Assembly: GCA_009869945.1 (NCBI GenBank)
Contig: WIXG01000404.1
Location: 1 to 62,976 of the forward strand
Source: Mesaphorura yosii
Lineage: Eukaryota > Arthropoda > Collembola > Poduromorpha > Tullbergiidae
Direction: 5' to 3'
Length of the DNA: 62,976 bases
This document shows positions 36,001 through 47,353 of this stretch, in pieces. The notes below the pieces were generated by a model, which saw only the letters and a program-made list of their open reading frames with translations, ran no database searches and was not told the origin of the DNA. A program made the translations under genes and the position numbers. Every line of letters starts with the position of its first letter. Position 1 is the first letter of the stretch.

Positions 36001-38126
36001 CCCGCATGTACCTGCTGAGCCTTGGGGGCTGTAAATCACAAAGTGTGGTCTGATCTTCGATGTGCGTTTTCCCTTAAGAATCGGAATCAATCCACCCAAA
36101 TACTCCAAGTAAAGCGTATACACGGTTCCCGGACTTTGTGTCCACATCTCATCGTGTCTTATCATTGTGCAGTGCAGGCGTGCATTGTTGCAGGGCGGAT
36201 GACTCACAAACTCCAGTAGGTCTTTATCGCATGGAAGAATGGACTGTGGAAACAGGCATAAACAAAAGTAAAACCTGGACGATTCGGAAGAGTGAAACGT
36301 GATATTTCTTTTATCGATCTGTGTATACTGCTCACCAGAATTGTTTGTGTATGGAGCGAGGAGATTAGCGTTCTTACTGGTAGTGGCAACGGGAGATGTG
36401 AAACACACGTTTCATTACTTAAAGCTTTATAAATCGTCAGACGACAGAGGAGCTGAAGAGATGCTACGCGCTTAGCAACCCAGCCGACATGGATTGTCTG
36501 CCCAGTGGCCACAAAGAGTCGCTTATCATTGTGACCCCACGTCAATGCAGTCACTGGCCACTGTAAGAACAATGAATCAATGTGAAATAAATCCTCATCA
36601 GTCTAGGCAACTTTCAAGATGAGAATTTGTCTTACTTGAGTGGATGGAATTACAATGTTGAGGACTCGAACACCAGTGTGATTATAAAAGTGTAAAGAAC
36701 TAAAGTACTCATGAATCTTAGCACCATTCTCGTTAATGACTTCAACCGGGCGTGTTCCCACTACAGCCAGAATTTCACCGGAGTTACTCCTGCAAAAGTA
36801 AAATGGTAGAATTTTATTTCATGCCCCTGAAATTAGTAGCAAACTCAGCCACGTCTCTTATTTAGTAGTCACCATTCCATCATCAAGCCTTGCTGCATTC
36901 CTGTGTAAATCTGTGTTGGTGCGATGTCGTCATAATTTTTCATGAGGAAGATGGTTCCATTCTGAAACGCAATGGCCAGAACCAGTGGCCGCTGTCTGGC
37001 TTGCTGTGGCTGCTGTGGCTGAGATTCTGATGTTGAGGCGGATGCACCAAGATTGTAAGACGGTGGTGGTGGCACTGGTTCAGCAGTCTCGTCGTTCTCT
37101 TCCATTTTAAACTTTTCACAACTCCATGTCATACTCAAAATTGGGGACTCCATTGGCATCTGAACTTGTGAGATCATCATTCCGTGGACAACATCCATCA
37201 CAATCACTTGTGCATTGCTCGTCCCCAAGAAAACCTGTAGAATCATTCGCATGTTGTAAGATAGTTCCGATCGGAGGAAATAAAGAAACGAATATGCCAT
37301 GAGCTGTCACAAATTACCTGTTGGTCTGACGGGCTCCAAAGACCGCATGTTATAATCGCGTTGAGATTGAGCATGGAAGACCAATATCGCTGGCCAGCTA
37401 CGGACCCAACCAAAACGAAACCGTCCTACAAGAAAGGATTGGCATAATGTCAAAACTGTCCGCAAAGAATCTGGATTTAGGAACTCACTCTATAACAGAT
37501 GAGCGCCATTCGTCCATCGTGAGACCAACTGAAATGCGTAACTGGAGTGCTTCGATCATTAATCAGTTCAATGGACCAACGTCCCTCGAACTTTATCCAA
37601 ACAAATATGATTCCGGAACTATCACAGGACGCTAATTTTTGGTACGGTTCGTTCCATTGAACAAGCGTAATCTGAGAATGAGAAAATACCCAGCGTGAGA
37701 ATATGGCCCAGAATCTATTTAAGCGTATGTACGTTGAGAATAATAAATGGTACCTGAGATCGATGTCCTCGTAAATTATAATTGGTACGCTGTGGCAAAT
37801 CGTGGAGCCAACCCGGAGACACTCCACTGCTTGTGCTGGCACCAGAATTGAGATTCTTCCTCCAATGTGAGCTTGTGAAGGTGACGCCAACAATTCCCCG
37901 CAGATTTCCCGTGGCCAACCAGCCTTCTTGATAGTAATGGGTACGGTTTAATTTCCATCCTTCCTCCTGGAAACCGTCCATCAGTGCATTAGCAATCAAC
38001 CAATACTTCGAAGAGACTGTGTGGGCTTACCTCTGGCAACTCATCAGGCACTTTGCCCATCCATGACATTGACAAAATTGAACAATCACATTTTGCGTTG
38101 ATTGATTTCTCAAAGTGGAGATGCAT
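33076..38126 (-). CDS. TULP4: Tubby-like protein 4 (WD40, SOCS and split tubby domain)
   Basis: Tubby superfamily member thought to act as a substrate adaptor for a cullin ubiquitin ligase. Ten exons (38031-38126, 37754-37966, 37489-37671, 37318-37425, 36873-37234, 36636-36789, 36336-36560, 36012-36243, 33256-35933, 33076-33192) give 1455 residues. N-terminal WD40-like repeats (about 1-340) show YYQEGWLATGNLRG, VQWNEPYQKLASCDSSG and WIKFEGRWSIELINDR. A SOCS-box-like segment follows, then LYLEYLGGLIPILKGKR. The tubby fold is split. Its first half (about 664-720) has TSNIWGTRFKIHG and LHLQPRQM; its second half (about 1385-1455) has YQLDFGGRVTQESAKNFQIE and ends FGVALANVTQRLK. Roughly 650 disordered Ser/Pro-rich residues separate the halves. 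Human TULP4 has the same arrangement and the same C-terminal residues. Nearly two thirds of the protein comes from one 2.7 kb exon. Confidence 0.96.
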
Positions 38127-40087
38127 TTCTGCGTAAATTGCTAGTAGCCAATCTCCAACTCACGCACTCGTACACGCTTACTTTATACTTTCACTGCACC
38201 TGGGAAGGAGACGAACTACCTTCTAACCTCTCGATCTAACATGGTGGAATGCGGGATTTAAATCCAACAATGAATTCAAAGATCAAAGCGTTAAGAAAAC
38301 TGTAAATGAAGCACATTCTTGGTTCCTCCTGAACAGGGTTTGACGTCAAACTAGTCAAACAAAAACAGCTTGTAAAGTTCAAGCGTCAGGTCTAACGATG
38401 TGGTCTTTCTCTGAAAGATGATGCGAAGGTCGAGCCAATCAAAAGCCACATGCCAGAGATCATTAAAACTTTCGAGATATTATGTACTAGATAGACTATG
38501 AGATGAGGAGAGAAAGCAGATAATTAAAAGCTATCGCTATGATTGAGTGAAGTGTAAGTGAATCTTGTACTTTTACTGGTACTTATCAAATCCTCCACGC
38601 TTGGTCTGCTACTGTAACGAACGTCATCACCAGAACCAACTTCTTTGCACATCGTATGTGGTGACGGTTATGGCAGATTTGACAATGAACTGGAAGGAGC
38701 AAGAAAAGAAAGAGATTTTATTCTGGAGGAGAAAGCTAAGAAGAACACGCACACGAAGAAAGAAAGACCTGGCATGCAGGGAATGCAAAGATCGATATCA
38801 CTTCGTCTCTCTGCAGTCAGTAATAGCAGTAGCAGTACAAAAACAAGTCATGACTGTAAAGTACAGCGTACGATTCGTCTTGGAGTTTCCATGTCATGGC
38901 TCATGGCTGCAGGAGTAAAAGCACGTAAGGTCTTTTCTTGCGTTGTTCACCTTTATTAGCAGCAGTGCCAGGAGAAGCGTGGTGGGGGAACTCACTGAAG
39001 AAGCCTTCTTAGTTGCTGCGCTCCGTTCTGCTGCTGTGGAGGGTCAAGATAAATGATATGCATTTACATGGTGAAAAGTGAATGTTATTCATTGGAAGGG
39101 GAACTTTGCCTCGCGCTATTACAGAGAAAGAGAAAGCACACTGCAGATTTCTCCGTTGTCTCCACTCTACCTGCAGAAAATCTCATCTCTGCAACTGGCT
39201 TGACTTTTCACATCGTTGCACTGTCACTGCTATGGGCAGTAATCTGATCCGGTCGCCGCGCTGTGCTAATGTAGCTTACAAGAGTACGCTCATGGTTTCA
39301 GCATCCATCTTCCTCTCATGCATGTACCACGTCCAGATTTACAAATCCGGGACAGGGAGTGAAGGGAGATAATCTCGGTTCCAGGAAAACTGCTTTGGAT
39401 GGGCACGTGTACATTGTATGGGCGGACAGGCTGGAATTCGTGGAAACTTCCTCACTTCCAATGTGAGACAAATGCCTGATTCCGACATGACATGGGTTTG
39501 GAATGAACGGAAAGCTTTCACTTCAAGTGCTATGTTGCGAGCGCGAGTCAAAATTTTTTAGAAGAACTTTAAGGTTCGACACACTCAGATCCTACTTTAG
39601 TTGAGTTGGCCATGGTTCGATTGAGATTGAGCCAGAATCAAATTACAAGGAGCACGCGAAAGGCGAAACACAAACTGCAATGGCAAAAGAACACTGCGGC
39701 TCAATGAAATGACAAAAATTAAATTCAGAGATTCAGGTCAAGGCTTGTTCGAGTTCCGAACCTGGAAACTAGTGTCAAGTGCGAATGAATGAAAGTTAGG
39801 AAATCTTCAATCGAAGTTCTATGCAAGCGAAAGTTTTGCGCACGGGAAAATTGTTTTTTCATTTGTAAAGCTTTATTGTCTCCAGCAGGAAGTATAAATA
39901 GCGCAATGACGTAATATGGCGCAACGAAACGGAGTGCATACTTTTGATTCGTAACGTATTGTGTAGCAGTTGAATTTATAAACAAAGAGGCGTCAGCTCT
40001 TCCCAAGTTCATAACCAATTTCTTACAAACAATATAAAACTATTGCGTTGCTACCACAACACCAAAACTACCGATAGAGGCAACATT
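38127..40087. other. Gap between TULP4 and RWDD1
   Basis: No supported gene. The left part should contain the TULP4 promoter and the right part the RWDD1 3' untranslated region. Two overlapping plus-strand open frames near 38565-38959 encode Ser/Thr- or Lys-rich stretches without a recognisable family. They may be chance or non-coding transcript. There is no clear repeat. Confidence 0.5.
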
Positions 40088-41088
40088 TTAGTCGTCATCA
40101 TCCTCAAGCTCCAAATCATCCAAGTCTTCGAATAAGCTTTCATCAATAGGTACATTTAGCGCCTTGGACCCCGTGCCATCATCCAGTACAAAATCTTTAT
40201 CATCGAATTCCGCTTCATCTTCCCCAAGGATGTCAGATGCGTACAAGTTCTTATCTCGCAGGAAGAGCTCGCGACCGGTTAATTTCTTGCTAATATTCTT
40301 TTCGGAATCTGGAAGTGTTGATTCGGTCTCCTTCCGCTTTTTTGCCAATTCAGCATCGAACGTTGCTTTCCAGGCCATAAATGTAGCGACAGTGACTCGG
40401 GTTCCTTCGAAACGATTCTGAGATGGCAGAGAATATTTAGATCAAAGTATATGAGATTGACGATACTAATATGTCAATGCCGACGGATATACCCTTTCAG
40501 CCTCTTCAGCTTCCAGTCTTTGTCTTTCCATCTCAATCTCTCGGTCCCTTACTTCTACGAGACCTCTCTCCCAAAGCCCTTGCGTCCATTCCGATGCTGC
40601 TGATGCCAGGGTGAAAACCATAACCATCCCTAAATTCTCCTTCGCCTGCCGAACAAGAAAAGCACCATGATTTAAGACAAGCCTGAAGAATCGTTACCTA
40701 TAAGCTCACTCACTTGCTCTTCAAGATGCGCCTTTAACTCCTCCACTTGTTCTTCATTCAGATTTGTTTCATTCTCATCAATTTCTAGGAGTGGAATCAC
40801 TTCCGGATATTCTGGCGGCAGGGTGAACTTCAACCTGTACGAGTAGCCATTCATTTGTTGCGCAGCGTTTTCATCCTCAACATCAATATCTTCGTTGGAG
40901 CCCAATGCTATTGTAAATTGATATGGATCTTCAGATATCACTGTAATGTGTATAACAACAAAGTTGAGTAAACTTTAATCTACAAAACACGACCGGCTGT
41001 TGTGAAGCATAAACTTACTTGTAATTTCGTTGGGATAGATTGACATGAGAGCTTCGACCTCACTAGCTTGTTCCTCTCGGTTGTCCAT
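40088..41088 (-). CDS. RWDD1: RWD domain-containing protein 1
   Basis: Homologue of RWDD1/DFRP2, which binds and stabilises the translation-linked GTPase DRG2. Four exons (41019-41088, 40714-40940, 40493-40645, 40088-40417) give 259 residues. The RWD domain (about 1-105) opens with QASEVEALMSIYPNEIT and has the YxLxFTLPPEYPEVIP motif typical of the fold. A charged helix follows after ENLGMVMVFTLASAASEW, then FMAWKATFDAEL, and the tail is acidic (ESLFEDLDDLELEDDDD), as in the vertebrate protein. The donor after exon 2 is the GTGAGT at 40713, chosen because it restores the family sequence EEQ-AKENLGM; a second possible GT lies a few codons further. The gene is head-to-head with DCP2, 414 bases apart. 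Confidence 0.92.
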
Positions 41089-41123
41089 TGTCAGATTTTT
41101 ATGTGGAGCACTTTGAATTCTGA

Positions 41124-41348
41124 TCAGTTAGGCTGTAATTTCATGGTTAGTTTACAATCCCGTATTGATTGAATGTATTCACCAACCACTTGCGTGCACT
41201 GCCAGTCTTCGGAACTTTGTATTCCCACCTCGCATTTCATTTGTACTTGCTGAGAATACAGACGGCACGGAATTTGAGTCGTTCGCCGTAATCGTATTTG
41301 TATACTAGTTACGAATTGTTCGATTGATTGCTCTACTTGGACTCTCAT
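41124..41348 (-). CDS. Possible 74-residue protein or uORF upstream of RWDD1
   Basis: An intact 75-codon open frame on the RWDD1 strand ends 35 bases before the RWDD1 start, inside the RWDD1/DCP2 divergent promoter. It is rich in Gln, Cys, Ile and charged residues (VEQSIEQFVTSIQIRLRR, SSEDWQCTQVVGEYIQS), which looks more protein-like than random sequence. I recognise no family. It could be a uORF in the RWDD1 leader, a tiny independent gene, or chance. Confidence 0.3.
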   Translation of the reverse strand: MRVQVEQSIEQFVTSIQIRLRRTTQIPCRLYSQQVQMKCEVGIQSSEDWQCTQVVGEYIQSIRDCKLTMKLQPN

Positions 41349-41502
41349 TTTCAGATAAGCTCACGTTCGCGTTCATCAGCCTCGATGTTTAGTTGATTAG
41401 TGCCACACGGAGAGCGAATTAATTACGGTATCAATAATACATTCGTTGAGACAGGCCATAGGATCCTTCGATTCAGGCGAAGAAACACTCTGAGGGCACA
41501 AA

Positions 41503-43144
41503 ATGCCTCCTTTGGCTCCAACACCAAATATAATTCCAGTGGACGTGCTGCGGGATTTGGCGTGGTATGTTCAGAATTTATAGGCATCACCGACGATTAG
41601 ACGTAATACCTTTCTTCTCTATACGTAAAGCCGTTTCACTGCAAATATTCCACGTGAGGAGAGGGACAACATCAGAATATGTTTCCAAATCGAACTCGCA
41701 CACTGGATGTTCATAGACCATTATTGTAAACCTGGGGACAAACTCCATCACCTCGCTCACATACCTTTCAACGTGTTCGCATGGCTGATGTTTCAGGTAT
41801 GTAATGAAAGTAAACAAGAAAGCATGTGCGTCTCGCATCTGTAGATCCGTCGAGTCTGACCAACTGATTTCGTCTCAGGTGACGCCATACTTGCAGGCGT
41901 ACACGCAGCAAGACGTTGAGAAGATTTTAACTGATTTCAAGGAGTACAAATCGAAAGTTCCAACCTATGGAGCTATTCTAATGGACAAGGGCCTAAGTCA
42001 AGTGCTGCTGGTGCAAGGTTTTGGAAACTCGTGGATGTTCCCCAAGGGGAAAGTGAACAAAGATGAAGAAGCCGTCGTTTGTGCGATTAGAGAAGTGCGT
42101 GAGACTTGCTTCATTGGATAACTTAAAGCGCACACTAACACAACTTAAATCTGTTGCAGGTCAAAGAAGAGACTGGTTACGATATTTCGGGTTTAGTGAA
42201 CCCAAATCATTTCATTGAAAGCAATGCAAATGACCGTAATGCACGTCTGTATCTGGTGACGGGCGTGGATACAAGCTTTCCTTTCAGACCTCAAACTCAG
42301 TTTGAAATTCGACAAATTGGGTGGTTCGATGTGGACGAGTTGCCAGAAAATAAGAAGGATCTCACAAGTGTCACTACCAGGGGCTATCAAGTCAATCAGT
42401 TTTATCCGATTTTCACATTTGTGAAGTAAGTACAAATTCCATCCGCCGGTTGTATTCCGTTCAGTATTCACTAATTTAAGCTACTGACTTGCAGGAGGTT
42501 GAAGCGGTGGATTGACGACAAAAAATCGGGAGAAAATCAGATAAACTGCTTCCGCTGTCCAAACAGTTCGATGAGATTTCCGTACTCCAATGATAGGAGG
42601 ACAGTGTGGGAAATGGAGAGCCCAATGCCCACCAATACTCCGATGACAGCACCTGCGCGTACTACTGCCGTAATCGCAAGCAGTAGCACTGGTCAGACCA
42701 GCCCTACTGCTATTGGCCGTAATGTAAGTAAAAATCTCAACTTCCTGATCTTCTTAAAACTCATTAAAGCTTACATCGCGATTGCGTATGTAGCTGTTAC
42801 AGCAAACTTTTGGTAGCAAGCCAGTGGATGATAAAAAATGGGCGACTCGATTCCAGGCGATACAAAATCAGGAGCAGCAGCAGCAAATTTCGAAAAGTGA
42901 GCCCGTACGTGTACATCAGGTTGGTCCAGCGGCTCGTGCAAACCCAAGCAAAGAAAAGAATCGAAACGTCAAACGAAGACTGCAATTCGATGAACTGAAC
43001 CAAAAACCAGCAAGAACCAAAGGGTTTGAAGCAAATCAAACGTCCAAGGCGAACGCACCAGCAGTTAAAGCAAATTTCTTCGACGGGCCGGGTGCTCAGG
43101 CTTGGCTGAATTTTACTTTGAGTTTGAATGACTTTCATTTCTAA
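41503..43144 (+). CDS. DCP2: m7G mRNA-decapping enzyme DCP2 (Nudix hydrolase)
   Basis: Removes the 5' cap from mRNA and so commits it to decay in the cytoplasm and P-bodies, together with DCP1. Exons 41503-41564, 41631-41796, 41879-42094, 42160-42425, 42495-42723 and 42803-43144 give 426 residues. The N-terminal regulatory domain reads [17 protein letters not shown] and [11 protein letters not shown]. The Nudix box spans residues 133-155 and has the form [23 protein letters not shown], with the catalytic glutamates present. Box B follows ([17 protein letters not shown]). The C-terminal third is low-complexity and ends in a short hydrophobic motif (AQAWLNFTL) like the AWLNF-type motif of vertebrate DCP2. 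The last acceptor is ambiguous: an AG at 42793 and another at 42802 are both in frame and differ by three residues (LLQ). The gene converges on the MDM2-like gene. Confidence 0.96.
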
Positions 43145-43284
43145 TATTCAAACTATTCTATACCTTTTATGTTAATGACCTTTTGTCTGTATTTCATGTT
43201 TCTCTTTCGTCTTTCGTAGTTTAGTAAATCATTTTATTGTTTGAAAGTTTATGAACTTGACTGTATAAAATAGCCTTTTATTTC

Positions 43285-43290
43285 AATAAA
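43285..43290 (+). promoter_or_regulatory. DCP2 polyadenylation signal
   Basis: AATAAA 141 bases after the DCP2 stop and about 155 bases before the 3' end of the convergent MDM2-like coding region. Confidence 0.65.
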
Positions 43291-43443
43291 CGCAGTGTTA
43301 CCGCGAAATCCAATACGTAAGTGTTTTTGTAACATTAAACTGGATATAACATGCTCTTTAGTCTTAGGAACCTCAATCAATACAATTCCAGGTACAAGTT
43401 AATCTTCAAGTCTCGGGAATTCCTGTTATTTACAAATCTCAGT

Positions 43444-45531
43444 CTATGCGTTGATTACTTTCACGACACGCAGAATTCGTTTTCGACAAATTGGACATTT
43501 CCCGTTTTTCTTGAGGATCTTGTCAGCACAGTTGTAGCAGGAGTAAACATGGGCAGTCTTTCCATGGACAAAGGCAGCATCTTTGTCTCGTACCATGCAG
43601 ACGGAGCAAACAGGAGCTTCTTTCTCCTCGGAACACGAAGTGGATTTCCTCATAGCCTTGATTTTAATTGGTTTTCGCGTCAACACTTCTTTAAGGAGCC
43701 GTGCACTGACTGTGTCTGGTTGCGGTGCAGACGGTGGTGGTAGCAAGGCTGTAGACGTAGAAGATTGTCGTGGTCGCGGTCCGTCTGTGCAGTCCCAGTC
43801 ACAAGCGCCCTCAGTGGATGTGTTGCTGTACGCGCTGGACATCGGGCGAGCACTGGAGGAGCCGGATGAGGGACCGCTCGTAGTACTAGATTTCGGTTCG
43901 GAGCTAGATTCAACCACGTCGAGGTCTCTACATGGGGGCGTTCGAAATGAGTTTGATGCAGATCTTGGAAGTGCCACTGCGGGGAGATTGTCGGCTCGCT
44001 GAGCGTCAGAAGTCGGATGTTCTTGAACCTGTACAACTTCATGTTCTTCGTCAGAAGACGTGTGTCGACGATTTCGACTTCTGCTTCGATTCCGTTTGGC
44101 TAATTTCTTCCCATTGCTTTTAGGTTGCGGGCGTTTGGGTAACCAGTTTCTTCGAATCTGTCAATCCCAATTTCACAATAAGAAATATGCCAACTGCCAA
44201 CATGTGAAGTACCGGGAAGACCGAAGCACGGAAATACTTACTCTGAAGCACCGAAGGCAGTAGCGAAGATAAGGGCTGTTGGTTTTTGCATTACATTGTG
44301 TACAATGCCAGAAGTCTTTATCTGAAAGCTCGGAGTCGGAAACACCACCAACATTTTGATTTTTCACACTTTCATCGTCATCAGACTTTTCTTTCTCCCA
44401 CTCCTCGTCTGCGTCGTTTTCAGTTTCATCCGTCAGGCTCTCTGACGAATCCGTGTCATTCACCTACAATCCATGCCTCATTTAAAACGGTGTTTAAACA
44501 GGTCAAGGAAGCTACTTGTAAGTGTTTACGTGAAAATTCCCAAAACCCTCGTCTTCTAAGCCTGAGCTCGAATTTGCGTCTTCGATTGGATTACTGGAAT
44601 AAACACTGACAGAGGCCACTTCGAATTCTACGTCAAAAGGTGGCGGTGAAACCGGCAAATCCCAGTCATCGTCTGAATGAGGTGACATCCAATCGGCTGC
44701 TAAGCGAGGATTGTGACTCGTCCGCCGTGTGAGTTCTTCAAAGGACCTTACTTCGCTGGACGAAATTGAAATTGATGACAGCGATGTCACATCGGAAATG
44801 TCTAGAAACAAGTCCTTTGTCGACTGTGCTGGCACTCCTTCACTTGGAGGACATGTGTTGGCATTATTAGTGGAGTCGAAACTACTGCATCGAACAATGT
44901 TGTGGCTGGGGTCTCCCGACCCGTGGGAGGTAGAAACGGAAGCGGCCATTACCGCCAATTTTTGTTCGAATAATTTTTGGGCAGTTTTCGATTCTAAAAG
45001 TTCAAGTACCATATAGGAAGTTTCAAACACCATAACAATCTTTTAGTCACTTAGGAAAACAACGTACCTTCAAGAGAACGTCTTCGTTTCGCTGCTGGTT
45101 CATCGTCTTCTGAAGATGTGCTGGTGTCTGACGTTGATAGAAATGAGGAACACGAAGTTCTTTTACCATTCATTGTTCCAGCTCTGTCGTCTTCCGAATC
45201 GGTAATGACTAAAAGGAAGAATAAAAGTATAGATTTTGCTTTACTGTTCAAAAGTAATCCAGTTTAAATAGATTAGATTATGCCTACCAATGGCTTCTGG
45301 TGATGATGGAGTGTGGCACATTTTGAACGTAGCAATAGCCAGATGTGGTTCAACTGCCGCTGGTGCTTCTTCTTGTGCATGTGTCTGTTCTTTCACATCG
45401 GGAAAATCTGGACCATTTGTGGTATTTGTGACTAAAAATTCTGATCTTTGTGTGTCGGAATCGAAATCTTCAGCACGTCTGCCTGTGCTGGTCTCGTCTT
45501 TATGTTCCATTGACGTTTCTCTTGTATCCAT
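43444..45531 (-). CDS. MDM2: MDM2/MDM4-type RING E3 ubiquitin ligase without a visible p53-binding domain
   Basis: Five exons (45288-45531, 45068-45208, 44530-44993, 44242-44463, 43444-44157) give 594 residues. In order: an acidic N-terminal segment, an NLS-like AKRRRS, an acidic region with FDVEFEVASVSVYSS (close to the human FSVEFEVES motif), a RanBP2-type zinc finger (C337, C340, C352, C355, then RNWLP), a Ser-rich linker, and a C-terminal RING. The RING has the unusual MDM2 C2H2C4 order (C541, C544, H555, H560, C564, C567, C578, C581), with HGKTAH between. Each ligand is offset by exactly 103 from human MDM2, and the 13-residue tail after the last cysteine is also the same length. What is absent is the N-terminal SWIB/p53-binding domain. 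A plausible acceptor just above 45539 leaves room for an upstream exon that I could not find. The zinc finger has 11 rather than 10 residues between its cysteine pairs. Confidence 0.9.
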
Positions 45532-45539
45532 TATTGGAC

Positions 45540-46431
45540 TCTGTCACCAGTGCAGAAAGTCAGTGGCACGTGACACTTTGTGCTACTTTCACGGGTTTCA
45601 CGGAAGCACTTTTTGATCATTCCGTGTCACGAATTAAATCCCGGGACCAAGACATTTAGAAATCTTCACCGTTTAAATCTTCTACTCAGACTTGACTTCG
45701 ACTTGAAATACAAAAACATAATGGAAGTTCAGGCTTTGGCTAAATGGAATGAATTAGTTAACTAGATTTCAAAGTACTCGGATGGATGGATATTTTTCAG
45801 GCCCAAAAGTTACGTTATTCTTTGAATGTTGCTCGAAACATAAACGAACACAGTTTGAGCTTGAGCTTGTGCTTATTGTTTGTACTTCTGATTGAATTCG
45901 AATCACGACCACAGCAAGTGCTCATTGTTCGGCATGGGCTTTTAGCGTGTGTTGAGTTATGTAATCGCCTGGTTTGTGGCCGTGCAAGGAAGGTTGATTC
46001 TTGGGGAGCTCGTCAAGCATTCGAGCTGTTGCTTTCACCGAAGTACGTAATACAACCTTGTGCTAGCAAAGAGTGCTCTAAAAGTAGAATTATCACCCAC
46101 TTACGTACTAGATGACTAACACACTCTTGCAGTCAGTCCACGATCATGTCTTATGCGGTTCAAGCCGTAAACTAATCCTGTGGAAAAGGTCTATAACTTC
46201 GTGGCAGGTTTGTTAATTGCAAATTAAATTGTGGTAGAAACTAATTAATTGCAGTGGATGAAGCTCGAAATAAACTCACATAACAAAACACATCGGCCGA
46301 TTGTGTAACGTAAGCAAAAACGTAATTTTACGCAAACCCAGAGCCGTATAGTCTAACTGTCAGGTTTCTTTCATTTTAGTGTAAAAACGAGTTCAGGTTA
46401 ACAACGCCGACTTGAACCAACCAACGAAATC
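45540..46431. other. Divergent promoter region between the MDM2-like gene and RCAN
   Basis: The interval separates two head-to-head genes. I searched the minus strand for an exon resembling the SWIB domain and found none. A plus-strand open frame at 45786-46115 has no family resemblance. The right end holds the RCAN leader. Confidence 0.5.
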
Positions 46432-47353
46432 ATGCCACGACCAATCGACAGAAGGTCATCGTACGAAGATGACGACGACGAAGTTGACAAGAATGGATCC
46501 AGCGATCGACTTCACTCGCAATTTATCAATCACGAGGACGGTCTCACTTTCAGCGCCTTAGATGAGGCCAATCGCCAACAGCGCATACTACACGAGCTTG
46601 CGGCCGGAGCTGGGCGTGAGAATTCGGATGATGAGAACGATGACGAGTATGGGGACGAGTTCCCAACAACAGTGATCGTCACTGGATTCGACGCGGAGTT
46701 CTTCGAGGACGAAAACCTCAAGCAGCGCCTGGAAGCCTTGTTTTCCACGTTTGGTTCCGATGCTACGTTTTTCTATTTTCGCAGTTTCAAGCGTGTACGC
46801 GTCTCGTACGGGTCTGCGGCGTCTGCAGTTGAGGCACGCATTAAGATGCACCTGTTTCTTTTTGGAGATTATGTACTGAAATGCTACTTTGGACAAGTAC
46901 TTGTAAGTCGCATGTTGAAATTTTTATTAGTTTAGCATTCGATTGACGACACTAAAGCCATGAATGCAATTGCAGAAAAAACGGAACGACAAGGGCGATG
47001 GGTTCCTGCACCCGCCAACGCCTGATAAGCAATTCCTCATATCACCTCCTGCGTCACCACCAGTTGACTGGGAGCCTTGCCCGGAGTCACACCCAATTCT
47101 CGACTACGACCTCATTGCAGCGCTTGCGAAACTTGGGCCAGGTAAGAGTTCTTATTCTTTAATCCATTTTACACAGAACCAATATGTCAACTCCTAATTT
47201 TAATGACCAGGCGACACCCATGAACTGCACAAGCCTGAGTCTGAATCCCACCCATCAATTGTTGTGCATATTGCTGAAGACGAGTTTGGAGGTCAGAACG
47301 AGGGTGGTGGAATGAAAATTGTACAGACGAAACGGCCAGACTTGCCATCATAA
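46432..47353 (+). CDS. RCAN: Calcipressin / regulator of calcineurin
   Basis: Binds and regulates the Ca2+/calmodulin-dependent phosphatase calcineurin. Three exons (46432-46902, 46976-47141, 47211-47353) give 259 residues. An acidic N-terminal extension (YEDDDDEVDK) precedes an RRM-like domain (about 82-155, TTVIVTGFDAEFFED and FFYFRSFKRVRVSY). The hallmark PDKQFLISPPASPP (residues 173-186) carries the phosphorylated Ser-Pro repeat. PSIVVH at 227-232 is the PxIxIT-like calcineurin-docking motif, and VQTKRPD near the end matches the conserved C-terminal block. The N-terminal extension is longer than in vertebrate RCANs. Vertebrate and fly relatives are feedback inhibitors of calcineurin; the same role is inferred here. 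Confidence 0.95.

Noticed and set aside
38565..38959. Two overlapping plus-strand frames between TULP4 and RWDD1
   Set aside because: Lys/Arg- and Ser-rich low-complexity sequence in two phases at once suggests simple-sequence DNA rather than protein.
45786..46115. Plus-strand frame in the MDM2/RCAN divergent region
   Set aside because: There is no resemblance to a known family. It was examined as a possible phosphoglycerate-mutase-like piece because of an LIVRHG string, but no surrounding motif fits.
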